Program-made: the position numbers and the translations under genes
Notes under the pieces: generated by a model
The model's input: only the letters and a program-made list of their open reading frames with translations
Database searches by the model: none
Told to the model about the DNA's origin: nothing
Shown: in pieces, positions 13,415 through 25,069 of the stretch
How the letters are laid out: the number at the start of each line of letters is the position of its first letter
Numbering within the stretch: position 1 is the first letter of the stretch
Source of the DNA: Druceiella hillmani
Lineage: Eukaryota > Arthropoda > Insecta > Lepidoptera > Hepialidae
Assembly (NCBI GenBank): GCA_039881145.1
Contig: JAYKKI010000003.1
Span: 7,957,501 to 8,021,500, forward strand
Direction: 5' to 3'
DNA length: 64,000 nucleotides

Positions 13415-13415
<1 letters not shown>
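6834..13415. other. Long AT-rich stretch without recognised genes
   Basis: About 6.6 kb with no supported gene. The longest frame, 7465-7848 plus (127 codons), is F/I/K/S-rich, is overlapped by an antisense frame at 7518-7799, and matches nothing I recognise. A short direct duplication (TAGGTACTGTGTATT, twice) lies at about 10429-10460. A small hairpin (TTACAATGCAA/TTGCATTGTAA) lies at about 12435-12467. The minus frame 12609-12794 is hydrophobic but unrecognised. Confidence 0.4.

Positions 13416-13462
<47 letters not shown>
13416..13462. repeat. (AT)n microsatellite, ~47 bp
   Basis: This is an uninterrupted alternating AT tract. Confidence 0.95.
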
Positions 13463-13465
<3 letters not shown>

Positions 13466-14986
13466 TAAAAACTCACGATCAAGGTATAAATAAAAATCCC
13501 ATGATATTATTTACATTAAATTTCCCTACTAAATTTTCTCCATGGTTTCGGTGACATAAATTTTCGATTAATGATGGCGGGATTTTAACCTGCCTCGATT
13601 AAACTATCACAATACCTTTGCGTAGAACATATGAAACGTTTTGTCATGGTCAGCAAAATAATAAAATATGAATATCAGTGAACGTTATTTTTAATAAAAA
13701 AAATAAGAATAGCAGTGAACATCATCTTCTAAACCGTGTTCATTAAAATTAATAGCTTATAAGGGAAATAACTTTCTATACCTATGTGTATAAACAAAAG
13801 GCTTTGGTACCACTACCCAACTTTTCGACAGAAAATGCACCAATACTAGTCGATTAAATAGGACGTTATTAAAAGTTCCATAACCGAAAAGTTTTATTAA
13901 AATTTACATAACAGGATTTAATGAAAACATTTTAATCAACGTTACAATTTTAGGATTTTAAATAAAAATAATCAATTCCTCTAACATATTGGAACGATGA
14001 ATATCTGTAACGATCAAACAAAATCTAAATTTGTGGGTACTTCTTTTTAGATACAATCTAGTTTTTGACTTTAAAATAATTCAAACGCAATAAATTTAAA
14101 TTAATGAATGCACTTGGATTCAAATATAGTCAGCAATTTCATTTGTCTTTTTCTGAACTGCTATGCAGAAACATACAAATCAAGAACAAAATACTATTAA
14201 CTGCGAGTTCGTAGTAGCGTCGTACATTTTATAATTGCCTCTAAGATGAAATTGTTCCTAACAATTATATTAAGTTGCGAAAAAGAATCCACAAAATCCG
14301 AAACAGACTCCAAAGAATTACGAATCTACATATTGGATATTATTTTTAAAGGCCAAAAAACTTATTAATATGTTGGTAAACATTTAATTTATTACCTATA
14401 TAGCATATTAAGAACTCACGTTTTGTTTTAATCCATTTTTAAAATTCTTAAAAGTCATCCAAAAACATAGGCAAGTTACTAAATCAATCGCATTGCTTTC
14501 AAAAAGTGTTTAATTCTTAGAAATATCGCAATGGATGAAAATAATTTATTGATTACTGTGTTTATTTTTGTACTCAGAGTCCTTAGGGATAAATTTTCCA
14601 ATATGTTCATTGTAACTTTTTAATTTGAAATGAATAATTTGTAAACATTTAACAAACAATAAACGTTTTGTCGGTTTGATCTGATTCCTTAGTACTATCA
14701 GCATTAGCGTTACTTAGCTAGTGTTGGAAGTTACCTTCTCTCGCGATCTCCTTGCTCACGTAATTCAGCGTTGTAATGCACTATTATATCGCTGTATAGA
14801 TAATGCCTTGAAAATGTAACAAAGATATTCAGCAATTTCCGCAAATTTTTAATCATCGTATACAATGCCCCAAATTATCCAAACTGTTTCCAGTAAACTT
14901 TAATTGCTTAATTTGAATAATGGGTAGTTGTTTATTATTAAAACGCCTTAGAATATTATAGTTCTTTACAAGTTAATTAGGAGAGA
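13463..14986. other. AT-rich DNA, nothing identified
   Basis: No gene seen. Near 13580-13600 the minus strand has GGTTAAAATCC, one mismatch from a pol III B box, without a convincing A box. A slightly GC-elevated patch at about 14700-14765 has no recognisable content. Confidence 0.35.
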
Positions 14987-15200
14987 GTGCTACTGGTCAT
15001 AGAACATCTTCAATATATAGATAAGTTGCCAAACCGCCAAATGGAAAGACCACTAAACCCGTGTGAAGGACTGCAATATAGAACACTACTGATACGCTAC
15101 CAACACCCCGACCGCGGTTCAAAACCAACTGGTAACTGTATGGGTTCCATATTAAAATTCGTATCATGACGTTGGCTAAGACCATACTTGCTACCAACTT
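14987..15200 (+). repeat. Possible tRNA-derived repeat (weak)
   Basis: This GC-elevated segment carries GGTTCAAAACC, an exact match to the pol III B-box consensus, in the context GACCGCGGTTCAAAACC. Frames of 60 codons (plus) and 84 codons (minus) are open through it, as often happens in GC-richer repeats, and neither has a recognised motif. No convincing A box or poly-A tail defines its ends. A SINE remnant is the best guess. Confidence 0.2.
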
Positions 15201-15527
15201 AGCAATAATTGTCACTGTACAAGAAGTATAAATATATTTATATATCAGCATCAGTAAGGCAATTACCTTAATTTTACGTAATACTACATACTAATTTTAT
15301 TGAATTAGGTAAACATCATTAGAATCACTTTTCATAAAATGATAATCAATTCCATTCAACAATGTGTTAATTTTTTCTATTTTTTCTATTTTATTGAAAT
15401 TTTTTTTAGTTATCGTTCAAAATCTATAAACAGATGTTTTATTTAATATATAGGTATCAAAATGAGATTTTGAAAAGCAAAAAAATTTAATATGGGGTTA
15501 GTTTAAGAGCAACTATACTTATTATTA

Positions 15528-15830
15528 ACCAACGTTTCGATCCTCAAGGAATTTAACATCAAAGAGAGATTATCGTCGACTATGCAATTGCGAATCCTCA
15601 AATTCTTTGGACATGTCACACGTAACGAGGACTCCATGGTACGACTGGTAGTGCAAGGCACAGTCGAAGGCAAACGATCCCGCGGACGCTCTCCGACACG
15701 GTGGACAGACCTAATAAAATCTGCGACGCACTCCAGTGTAAATGACTGCTCTCACTCCGCAAAACACCGAACTACATGGCGTCACATCGCGAGGGCGGCA
15801 GTGACGAGTGCACGACTAAGAAGAAGAATA
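15528..15830 (+). mobile_element. 5'-truncated LINE: reverse transcriptase C-terminus
   Basis: About 100 codons are open without a stop. They carry KFFGHVTRNED, then GKRSRGRSPTRWTDLIK and a TTWRHIARAA segment. This is the conserved C-terminal tail of insect RTE-like endonuclease/reverse transcriptases (the RGRP-x-RW-x-D region downstream of the thumb). The polymerase core is absent, as expected for a 5'-truncated LINE. Base composition is strikingly GC-richer than the flanks and the frame is undamaged, so this looks like one of the younger insertions. It ends in an (AAG)n-like run (AAGAAGAAGAA), consistent with the short tandem tails of RTE-type elements. Confidence 0.75.
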
Positions 15831-16540
15831 CTTATTATTCTTTAAATTTTGATTCTTTCACCTAAAGATTATCAATGTTTAAAACCGTCATCGATGGCTT
15901 GAAAGTACCTATTTTAATCAAGAATGGTGTAGAAAGAGCAATATGTACTAAGGATACTCGTGTATTGTTAAATATAAAGAGTACACAAAAATTTATATCC
16001 CTATATTTTTGTTATTGTAAGGGTTTAATACTTGGCTGGTGTGGTTTAAAATTTCCGCCCAATTTTGTGTTACTAATCAAGAATGTAAAATTCGACAAAA
16101 AATTCTTAACTGTTTCTTTATAGAATATTCTCAATATTCTCCAAAAATTAGGTAAACATGTATGCTAAATGAAAAGAAAAAGTGAAAATTGCCATAAAAC
16201 ATATAGTCACCCAAAATTCGACTCGATATTCAATATCATGTTTATTTTTTGGAAATCGAAAATTTTAATAAACCTACAAAAATTTCCATGTGTTAATATT
16301 TTTATTTTGCTTTTGGTCTTCAACAAGATTCGTAAGAAAATATTACTAGCGGTTTAGTTAATTTTTCTGACATTTCATTTAGAAAAACAAAGTAAAAATC
16401 ATAACCGATTTATGTTTTACTAGACAGTTTTCTTATAAAGTCTTGGCAATGTAAACCGATTTAAAATTTTTAAAAGCACGCTTTCAGTGATAAATTTATT
16501 TACTTATATTATCATTAATTTTATTTTGAAAACCTTTTGT
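15831..16540. other. AT-rich DNA, nothing identified
   Basis: Two open frames (15875-16123 and 16169-16357, plus) are K/I/F/N-rich and unrecognised. No RNA gene seen. Confidence 0.4.
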
Positions 16541-16777
16541 TAGAAACTATCCACAAGAAAACTTGTGTGATTTTACAGATATATTTTAAGTTAATAATAC
16601 CAATTATGTTTACCAATATAAAAGAAATATTGGTAAGAATAAATCAAACAACCATGGCAAATTAAATAAACATCTGCAAAAATAATTGGCCCAATGTGTA
16701 TTTACTTAATTGAAACTTACGTTGTTGGTTAAGAATTTTATTATTTATTTATTTCAACACATTTGTGTAATTACTTA
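16541..16777 (+). repeat. Left arm of the foldback element
   Basis: This 237-bp arm is ~99% identical to the reverse complement of 17764-18000. The high identity implies recent insertion or arm homogenisation. Confidence 0.95.
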
Positions 16778-17763
16778 CTGCTTTGTTTGTTACTATCGAA
16801 AATAGTATATGACAAACAATAAAACGCCGAATGTTATCCAGCTAAAATTAGTCAAAGAAGGGGCAACTGTAATATTTGTATATCAGGACTTAGGTTATAC
16901 ATATAAAAGCTTATTAATTACAAACCATAAAATTTTGTTGAACTTCATCGATATGGGCTCCAAAAAATAACTCCACTATAAATTTTATTTTATTCGAAAC
17001 CATTACCGGTGCACGTGAACCAAGATATACATCTATATATTAATGCCAAATTTCGACGCGGTACATTAAGTACCTCATACGGAGATATGGCGCGAATAAA
17101 ATTATGCTAAAATAGCGCTATTTTCACCAACATATCACTCACTCACACAACTAATATCATTTGTTGCATGTTTTGCGATAACGCTATGGAGCATCGGTTC
17201 CGACGGTAGAAGATTTCTTGTATCCAAATGTTATGGTATGCAAGACTTTCATATAAAATACTCTAAAGTACTTTTTCTATAGAATGAATGTATCAAAATT
17301 TGTATGTAACTTTTCTTGTGTATTTTGCTTAATACGGAACATTTACTTAATGTATGATATTTGACGATATTCTCATAAATGTTTGAATAAGTTGTAGACT
17401 AACAACCTGATGAATATTTTTTTTCATAATAATTCGATTGTTTCAACTCTCATCAAGATCATTATGATATTTATTTATAATTTTCTGCCTCATGAACTAT
17501 AACTAAATTATAAAAATCTTTCTTTGATATATTTCAGTACAAAAGGCTCTTATTTTACAGATTTATTGCGAGGAAACCTAAATAAAGTATTACTGCTTTT
17601 GGATTCTTTTATTTATTTTTTGCAAATTTACTGCAATCGGATTCTTTTGGATACTCCGATTTATAGTCAAATAACTCCGTAAAAAATCGGATTTACACCG
17701 TTTTGCTACTTGTAATTTCATATTTTATTACCTAATAACTATAATCAACGCTAGTTGCTATAA

Positions 17764-18000
17764 TAAGTAATTACACAAATGTGTTGAAATAAATAAATAA
17801 TAAAATTCTTAACCAACAACGTAAGTTTCAATTAAGTAAATACATATTGGGCCAATTATTTTTGCAGATGTTTATTTAATTTGCCATGGTTGTTTGATTT
17901 ATTCTTACCAATATTTCTTTTATATTGGTAAACATAATTGGTATTATTAACTTAAAATATATCTGTAAAATCACACAAGTTTTCTTGTGGACAGTTTCTA
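17764..18000 (-). repeat. Right arm of the foldback element
   Basis: This is the reverse-complement partner of 16541-16777. It ends ACAGTTTCTA where the left arm begins TAGAAACTAT, one of the two mismatches. Confidence 0.95.
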
Positions 18001-18564
18001 AAAAAATACAATTGGCTTGCTCCTATTATCTCGTAATCACTAATATACATACGTTTTTGGTATAAATTATGTTAGTTTTCACATACGTATAACATACAGA
18101 AAACTCGTCATGTTCCATATATATTTGTGGCATGTTTTAGAGTTTGTTATTAGGTTGTGAATTCGGATAATCACAATTTAGCCATCATCATATAGGAGAT
18201 TACATTTTCGTGCAGAATATAATCTAGAAGTTATGAAAATGTATACGCTTCCTCTTATGTTTTAATCAAATACTTTTAGGCAATTACACGTACGTTTATA
18301 AATATGAGATTAATTATTTTTCATACAAAAAAAACTTATATTTATGAAAATAATACAACGCAATATGACTGTAACCAATTCAATATTGACCTCTATAGAC
18401 TATACATCATCCATACATCGATATTAATTTTCATCGCAAAGGAAAATAAATTATATACAAGGTTCCAATATATGTCCAGTTAAAAAACATTTAATAATTT
18501 TGAATCCTAACATAAACTCGTAGAGTTTATCTGGTACACTTTTATCTATAACACAATTTTATCT
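18001..18564. other. AT-rich DNA, nothing identified
   Basis: No gene or repeat family recognised to the right of the foldback element. Confidence 0.45.
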
Positions 18565-18670
18565 ACATAATTTCTTTTAAGCGACCGACATCTTGGCCGA
18601 CCAGAAGCAAGGCCTTAACAGGGCATGTGGGATTATGGAAAGTAGAGAAATTATGTAAAAGAAATTATGT
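18565..18670. repeat. Short inverted-repeat element with GC-rich core
   Basis: Perfect 15-bp arms (ACATAATTTCTTTTA at 18565-18579 and its complement at 18656-18670) enclose a 76-bp core containing a GC-rich run (GCGACCGACATCTTGGCCGA). The contrast with the flanks suggests a small inserted element, but no clear target duplication is visible. Confidence 0.6.
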
Positions 18671-18954
18671 CGCCATTTAGAGAAAAGACAAAAATAAATG
18701 TAAATCTTCACAACATCACTTATCCGTTGAGGAAAGAATAAGGCATTTTATGTCATACCAATTGTAAGAAAATTTACTCAGAATAAGATAATAAAAGACT
18801 TACCATATTGCCTTTTATCGTGAAGTTAGAAGCTAAACTCCAAATTTGTTTTAAGATATTAACAGTATATTAAAGTCGAGAGAGTTGAACGCACTTGTAA
18901 AGTGAAGAAACAATGTTGATTTAAGTGTTATTAATAGACAATCCTACATAATCC

Positions 18955-19017
18955 CTAACTTTAACAAATTTTGGTCAGTTGCTTTAATAGCTTCTGACCA
19001 AAATTTGTTAAAGTTAG
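18955..19017. repeat. Perfect hairpin, 24-bp arms
   Basis: The arms 18955-18978 and 18994-19017 are exact reverse complements with a 15-base loop. Perfect pairing in otherwise diverged neutral DNA implies recent origin or maintenance. A small-RNA precursor cannot be excluded. Confidence 0.95.
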
Positions 19018-19628
19018 CGATTATCTCTGTTTTAAGAGCTTCGATTCACATGATAAGCAAAACATACAAGAGCTCTCAATAATGAATTTGCTATGAATAA
19101 GTTATTTAAGTATTTAAATAGAGGTATGAAAAACAGTAACAAACAGACAATTTTAAGTTCATGAGTTTCTGTTAATTTTTGTTGAGAGAACAATTTAGAA
19201 TTCATTTTGTTATTATCACGTCAAGTTACTAGGAATTAAAGTGGAAAATATAATTCGATTATTTTCTTTCCAAAGTGACTATATACATGTGTCTGTATTA
19301 ATGTAAATATTTACGTATATACACTTTTGAATGGAGTAATATTACAACATACATTACCACTCATGAAAATAAAATAAAAATACTCGTACTGTTACTAATG
19401 AAACATAACATTGTCTTTAATTTCCAAAGATGCAATTATTTAATTATTTTTTATTATAAAATTAAACTTTCTGGGTGATGTATGAAATCGCAATTTTTTT
19501 TTTTTCATCTGGTATCTTAGCTGGTAGTGGTGTATATGGTAGAATAAATATCGACGAAGTAATAAGAAAAATCAAAGTAAAGAAAATTTCTAGCCAAATA
19601 GTATACATCTTACGACGAAAAACTAAGT

Positions 19629-19630
<2 letters not shown>
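19018..19630. other. AT-rich DNA, nothing identified
   Basis: No coding or RNA signal was recognised. Confidence 0.45.
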
Positions 19631-19673
<43 letters not shown>

Positions 19674-19714
19674 TACATATTTATATATATGTACATATAT
19701 ATATAAATATATAA

Positions 19715-19759
<45 letters not shown>
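19631..19759. repeat. Compound (AT)n / (TATACA) microsatellite
   Basis: An AT tract is interrupted by TACATATACAT and TAAATATATAAAT variants; total about 129 bp. Confidence 0.95.
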
Positions 19760-19762
<3 letters not shown>

Positions 19763-20161
19763 ATTTTCACTATCCCAAAGAAATATTGAAAAAAATAAAC
19801 ATTACATTTTCATATCTATTGACCACGTAAATAGAAATAATTTTCTATCTGTTCAAACTTTTTAGATTAAAGATGTGAAGTTAGATCTAATTCCAGGTAG
19901 AATGAATATTTTATAAGACTTAGTTTTTAAAGACATCTTTTTATCTAGTTATGACAATCTACACGATCTCTAAACAGCTGATAATAAAGGCAGAAATATA
20001 TTTTATATTACAAAGAGTTCTAATTTGTTCATAACCTTGTTATACATTGCTGACGTCAAAATAGGAGAAGAGAAAAATGGCAAATGGTTGGTATTTGTAG
20101 AACTTGAAATTATAAAACATAAAATTTAAAATTTTGTGCCCAATAATCTCATTGATAAATG

Positions 20162-20163
<2 letters not shown>

Positions 20164-20210
<47 letters not shown>
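20164..20210. repeat. (AT)n microsatellite directly before a LINE fragment
   Basis: This ~45-bp AT tract abuts the 5' end of the Jockey-like LINE relic. The frames reading through it in both directions (Y/I repeats) are artefacts. Confidence 0.95.
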
Positions 20211-20215
<5 letters not shown>

Positions 20216-21075
20216 CTGTTCTGGAATGCATTAGGCATGACATAAAACATTTCTGGAGATATGTCAACAACAAAAAAGGTCATAGCTTGATTTCAGAGAC
20301 CATAAAATATGATGGCTCAGTATCTTCAAATGTTTACGACGTTTGTGAAAGGTTTTTAAAATACTCCAGTTCTGATTTGAAAAACAAGCTGATTTCAGCA
20401 AGTATTCCTCAAATCTTCCCTTTCGTTCTATTCGTCTGCAATAAAGGCGCTGGGCTAGATGGGATTCCGCCTATTTTTATAAAAAAAATGTTGTAATAAT
20501 TTGAATTTTCCGCTATGTATTCTTTTCAATAAATCTATCAAATCAGGAATATTTCCTAACCAAGGGAAAATTGCTTAAATTATTCCAATCCACAATCCAA
20601 GACAAGAAACAATGTAAAATATACAGGCCTATCAGTATCCTATCTACTTTCGCTAAATTATTTGAATCCGTTTCGAATAACACTTTTTATTCCCATTTTC
20701 AAATATTTCTGCCCTCAAGTCAATACAGTTTTACTTCAAAGACATCAACAATAAGTAATTGATTAGTATATAAAAACTATTTTCGTAGCGCGTTTACCAA
20801 AAGAAGGCAGTAGACTCCATTTATTTAGATTTTTGAAAGCGATAAAGTTAATCATTCGTTACTATGTGCAAAACTTGAAGTTTATGGGATTCTATTGTTG
20901 TAGATTAAATCTTTCGTCATTCCGTTCTCACTACGGTCACATTGTTTATAAATATATCTAACAAAAGAATTTGAAACTCATCACATTTTTACATATTTAT
21001 ATTGTTCGGTAATCAAAAGTAGCCTCGAATACGGGTCAGTATTTGGTATGCATACTACAAATCACACAGGGATAA
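20211..21075 (+). pseudogene. Jockey-like LINE reverse transcriptase relic
   Basis: Reading in order: KHFWRYVNNKKG and AGLDGIPPIFIKK (pre-RT region and the 'GPDGIPP' motif), then YRPISILSTFAKLFESV (the 'RPISLLS' RT motif), then VNHSLLCAKLEVYGI (the 'FDxVNHxxLLxKLxxYGI' motif), then SSLEYGSVFG (the late 'LEYGSVVW' motif). This order is typical of Jockey/CR1-type LINEs. The segments sit in different frames with stops between them. About 70 bases separate motifs that are over 100 residues apart in intact proteins, so the catalytic FADD region is deleted. It cannot encode an active enzyme. Confidence 0.75.
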
Positions 21076-22019
21076 AATTTAAAAATTACCAAAGATAAAA
21101 TTTAATAATTGATTAATACATTTTGTAATATATTTTATAACACAAATAACTCTTGAAAATGTATACATAAATACTCTAACCATTTTGTGCACGCAAAATT
21201 AGAATTATAGTCTGGTTTCGTATTCTGTTATTTTTATTATACATTTATGTGACTGTAACTTGTCTTTTGACATTTTGAATAAATAAATTAATTTCTAGGA
21301 AATTTATTACATATGTTTAAAAATTTTAAAGTATCGTGTATTTTGACCAAAATTATAAAATTTCGAAAGTTAATCTAAAATTTAGTGGCATTCCAAGTGA
21401 CGCTTCTTTCTTTTTTATTTAGACTTTAGTAGTTTTGCAGATAGGATTCTTATATTTCGAATTTTTCCCATGATCTCTTTAGAAATATCGTATGTAAAAT
21501 ACTGAAAAAAATATTTTGGAATCTTCACAACTTCAGTTAATACTTCACGCAACATAAAGTAATTTTGTTTTCTATTACTTCACTTCTATCCTCAAAAATT
21601 TTGTATTTAAATAACTGTGAATCGAAATATATACTTTAGCGCCTTAATTTACATTTCTCCGTAAATTCATTCGTCTTATATAAATTTAAAAAAATATTTT
21701 GGAATCCTTTCAAATTTATTTTTAACTTAATACTTCACACGATACACCCAGTTAAAAAAATCCGTCTACTTTACTTTTCAATTCTAAAAGGTTTGTATAA
21801 ATATCCAATGTTAACATTTTGAAAAATTATTTTATGACAAATTTCAACCTTCCACGTCAAATAAAAAAAAACATCTGTAATGGTCGATCTGTGAGTGATC
21901 CCATACGTATTTGTTTAATTATCTACCTACTAATAGTTTTGTTACTTAAGCCTTTGTTAGTGTTTATGTATACTTACCTATTTATTTTGTTATTTTTTTG
22001 CCCTTATCAATGAAAAGTT
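21076..22019. other. AT-rich DNA, nothing identified
   Basis: A plus frame at 21819-22013 is hydrophobic (LIIYLLIVLLLKPLLVF) and without recognised family. No other signal seen. Confidence 0.4.
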
Positions 22020-22345
22020 CCTGTCATGACCTCCGGCGATGACAGTAACTCTTCACTGATGAGTTCCTTCTATATCTGTAGCATGATTTCGCTAACGAGC
22101 AGGTTTATGCATCTCTTAGTCGCGTCGAAACTTTATAAATAGTATTACGAGTTTATCGTTAGACATATATCACTCAAACGGTATAACAACACTTGTGGTG
22201 TCCAACGTAGAGACACTTTTTGGCATGTCCTTAATTTTCATAATAAAATTAGAATATTTTTTATTATACTATACTAGAGCTATTCAATTATAAAATATTT
22301 GTTGGTTATTGCCGGAGATATGTGTTAACATAAAAAAAACGGATC
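22020..22345 (+). repeat. Dispersed noncoding repeat, copy A
   Basis: The part 22186-22345 aligns by eye with 23400-23590. Both contain 'ACACTTnTGnTGTnCAnnGTnGAGA', 'nATTTTCATnnT' and 'TTGnTTAnnnnnnCCGGAGATnTG' in the same order. The stretch 22020-22185 is GC-elevated and carries the small palindrome AACTC/GAGTT. Family not known to me. Confidence 0.5.
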
Positions 22346-22800
22346 GTAATACTGCCGCATCGCATTAAAAAATCGGAATCCGGAGTTCAATGACAGACTA
22401 CTTAAAATACAGAATATTAATTTAATAACGGTAGAGTTTAATGAGAGAGTCTCATTTTGAAGCTCAAAATAACAACTCACGGCTGATTCTCAAATCTCAG
22501 AATTTAGGCAGGCAGTACCCCTGCAGCATCAGAACTGAAGAGTTTGAACCCACAGTTCAATGACGGAATCCATCTTTGAGACCCATAAAACTAGTTTGAA
22601 AACAGCAGATACTTAAATGTCACGGTTTAGGCAGGTAGTACCCCATTGCACTGAAACCGAGGAGTTGGAATGCGGAGTTCAATGACAGAGACTCTATTTG
22701 AGACTCAAAATATTAAATTGGGAAGACCCTCAAGTTTCAAAGTTTAAGCAGGTACTAAGAAATTAGAACCCGGAGTATACCGACAGAGTTTTTACTTGAC
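22345..22800 (+). repeat. Degenerate tandem repeat, period about 120 bp
   Basis: The motif GGAGTTCAATGACAGA recurs as variants at about 22381, 22432, 22551, 22673 and 22771. Spacings are ~51, 119, 122 and 98 bases, with partner motifs TTTAGGCAGG-AGTACCCC and TTTGAGAC-CA at matching offsets. Copies are diverged by substitutions and small deletions, so this is an old short satellite-like array of roughly four units. Confidence 0.6.
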
Positions 22801-23174
22801 ACCCACTATTTTAATATAAAATGAACAACTATTTAAACCTCACTGTTACGGCGAGTAGTATACCAAGATCAGCAGGACTAATGGAAAAAAGTTTGAAATT
22901 ATCATGTTATTTTGTCATGGAGACATATGCGAATTTTCATGAGAGTTGGTTAAGGAGAGTATTTGAAAAATGTTCAAGCTAATAAAATCACATATATTGC
23001 GGGATTTGAATTAAAAACAAAAACATACGAAACTTCAAGCTAATAAAATCATATATATTTCTAATTGCTTTCTTTTTTACTTTATTGCCACATCAAAACA
23101 AATCAAACGAGCCCTGATCGTTGAGTTAGGACTGGTTTCATTTGTCTTAATGAGCACAAAAGTAAATATTTCTT
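22801..23174. other. AT-rich DNA with a short internal duplication
   Basis: The phrase TCAAGCTAATAAAATCA(C/T)ATATAT occurs twice, at about 22975 and 23035. No gene was recognised. Confidence 0.4.
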
Positions 23175-23187
23175 AATATATATGTAT

Positions 23188-23234
<47 letters not shown>
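23175..23234. repeat. (TA)n microsatellite with TACATACA interruptions
   Basis: About 60 bp of TA repeats, flanked by ATACATACAT units. Confidence 0.95.
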
Positions 23235-23399
23235 CAGCAAGAAAGTAAAATATTAAGTTTATAGAAATATTTACTCGTCATTATTGAATCGTCTCTGTCA
23301 ATATTTTCCGGTGCTCTCATAGTACTCTGATTTTATGTAAGGTACAATTACGTAACTCTTAGTAGTGTCTTATTATATTATATTTAAACCTATATATTG

Positions 23400-23590
23400 A
23401 CCAAACCCGATGACAGCACTTATGATGTTCAGTGTTGAGATATTCGAAGGTGTATCTTCAATTTTCATGGTTCTGACAATAAATAAAAATTCTAGTCAAA
23501 TTTTTATTACCATGCCGCGAGAATTTTTTATATAAAAAAATTAAATAATTGAAATTGGTTAACAAATTCCGGAGATGTACCATACATCAT
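23400..23590 (+). repeat. Dispersed noncoding repeat, copy B
   Basis: Partner of 22186-22345 in the same orientation, about 1.2 kb apart, with shared ordered motifs (ACTTATGATGTTCAGTGTTGAG; TTCAATTTTCATGG; AAATTCCGGAGATGT). The two copies flank the degenerate tandem array and may mark the ends of one larger element. Confidence 0.5.
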
Positions 23591-24379
23591 ATAGACGAAG
23601 AAAAGCAAAATACAATCGTATTGAGAGACTCTTCTTTTTGAACTCAGTTAAAACATTATTTCTTCTCTAAATTTCTCACTTCTAATGAGGTGCTTTATTA
23701 ATTTGAAAGACATTCTGTGTTTGCGAAGTCAATATTATATTCCCATACAAAACTATTTTGTCGTTGAGAAGCGGTCGCTGAAATGTATATAATTTTCAAA
23801 AAACATTAGAAAAATATTAAAAAATTAGTGTTCCCTCCTTATTTCTGAAACTAATGAATACATTTACGTTATTAAAAACTAATAAATCAAATAGTATTAC
23901 AGAATTACTATTGACTCCTAAATTCTTATAACTACCTAAATATATCCGAAATCCGCGCAGCGTGGATTCTATTTATACTTTACAGGTTTTTATTTATTTT
24001 ATGTAAACGCGTATACAAGTTTAATTTTAAAACCTCTCTGCCGTAGTCATTCTAGTATTATATTCAAAACTAGTATTATAATCGAATTATTAATCTCTCA
24101 GCCTATTATTAGTTTCGATTTCATTCCATTTATTCGACTTCTTAATACATTTTACTTACTAGTTATATTATTTTACTAAGTAGATCCTTAAGAAGTATTT
24201 TAATTATTTGGCCCATTTGGTTCAGAGTTTTGAGTGGAGTTTTAAATATATGCGAACGAATTTGAAATATATGAAAACGCCACAAGCTCTCTTTTTTTTT
24301 TTAATTCAAACATTTTAAAATAACATTAATTTATTCAACGTTTTTGTACAACACGTATAAAAGGAGAACCGGTTTAATC
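23591..24379. other. AT-rich DNA, nothing identified
   Basis: A CCGCGCAGCGTGGATTC phrase near 23950 resembles the GC-rich 'heads' of arthropod dispersed repeats, but its extent cannot be set. Confidence 0.35.
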
Positions 24380-24917
24380 TATAAATACCAATTTTTACCC
24401 AAGGTTTCGCTCACGTGGTGTTTTTTCACGCCTTATATTAAAAATAACAATGAAAATTTAAAATATTTTACTCTAAATTAGGGAAAAAAAGGGAGTGATT
24501 CTGTTGGTACTTTATATTGCGTATGTAATGTTTAAAAATACACACCTATCTGTGAGTCCATTGCGACGTTGGTTCGTTATTTCATAGCGTACTTTTGCCT
24601 CAAATAAAGAATGAGATTTCCCGAAATAAAAAGTAACATTTATTCTTTAACCTTTATGCCTGCCAACTATCTCTGTGCAAAAAATCACGTTGATCTATTG
24701 CTCCATTGCGACGTTAAGGGAGAAAAAAGAAACACATTTTTGTATTTAAAATATTAGTTAGGGTTATAATATAAGTTGTGTTGAAATTTATAGGATGAAA
24801 ATAGCCTATGTTATTTTCCGATCCACTAACAATTTTCCTGTAAAAAGTCACGTTGATTTATTGATCTTTGCGACATGAAAAAAATACACTTTTGAAATTT
24901 AAAATATTATTTAATTT
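24380..24917 (+). repeat. Dispersed arthropod-type repeat, tandem partial copies
   Basis: It starts with ACCCAAGGTTTCGCTCACGTGG, matching the 'CCCGCGGCTTCGCTCGCGTGG' head widespread in insect repeats. Two tail copies follow, about 24616-24768 and 24785-24917. Each has 'AAAATCACGTTGATnTATTG' then 'TTGCGACnT', an A-rich run, and 'TTTAAAATATTA'. A third partial copy (GTCCATTGCGACGTTGG) is near 24560. The phrase GATGAAAATAGCCTATGTTATT also matches the common consensus. No coding capacity; exact class not assigned. Confidence 0.55.
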
Positions 24918-25069
24918 TGAAGTCGCGAGAGTATTCTATGTTTATTTTGTTAACTGTTGTTCGAAGTAGAAGTGTACGATGCTCACATTCAATGATTCTA
25001 TTAGATTTTTCAGAAATGAAGTTCTTCGTTTGCCTTGTTAGAGATATATATCTTGTTTGAGATATATAG

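Larger units (their letters stand above)
16541..18000. mobile_element. Foldback element with 237-bp inverted arms
   Basis: The left arm 16541-16777 and the right arm 17764-18000 are reverse complements with only two mismatches that I can find (near 16550/17992 and in AATGTG versus AATATG). The interior is 986 bp. Each arm contains nested small palindromes (TTTACCAATAT/AATATTGGTAA and CACAAG/CTTGTG). The outermost bases are TA then GAAAC on both sides, so a TA target duplication, as in Tc1/mariner insertions, is possible. The symmetry of the arms makes that test weak. The interior has no transposase-like frame, so the element is non-autonomous. Part of the interior is related to 25070-25560. 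Confidence 0.85.

Noticed and set aside
22050..22135. CTGATGAG ... CGAAAC resembling a hammerhead ribozyme core
   Set aside because: The bases following CTGATGAG and preceding CGAAAC do not pair to form stem II, and no matching stem III was found.
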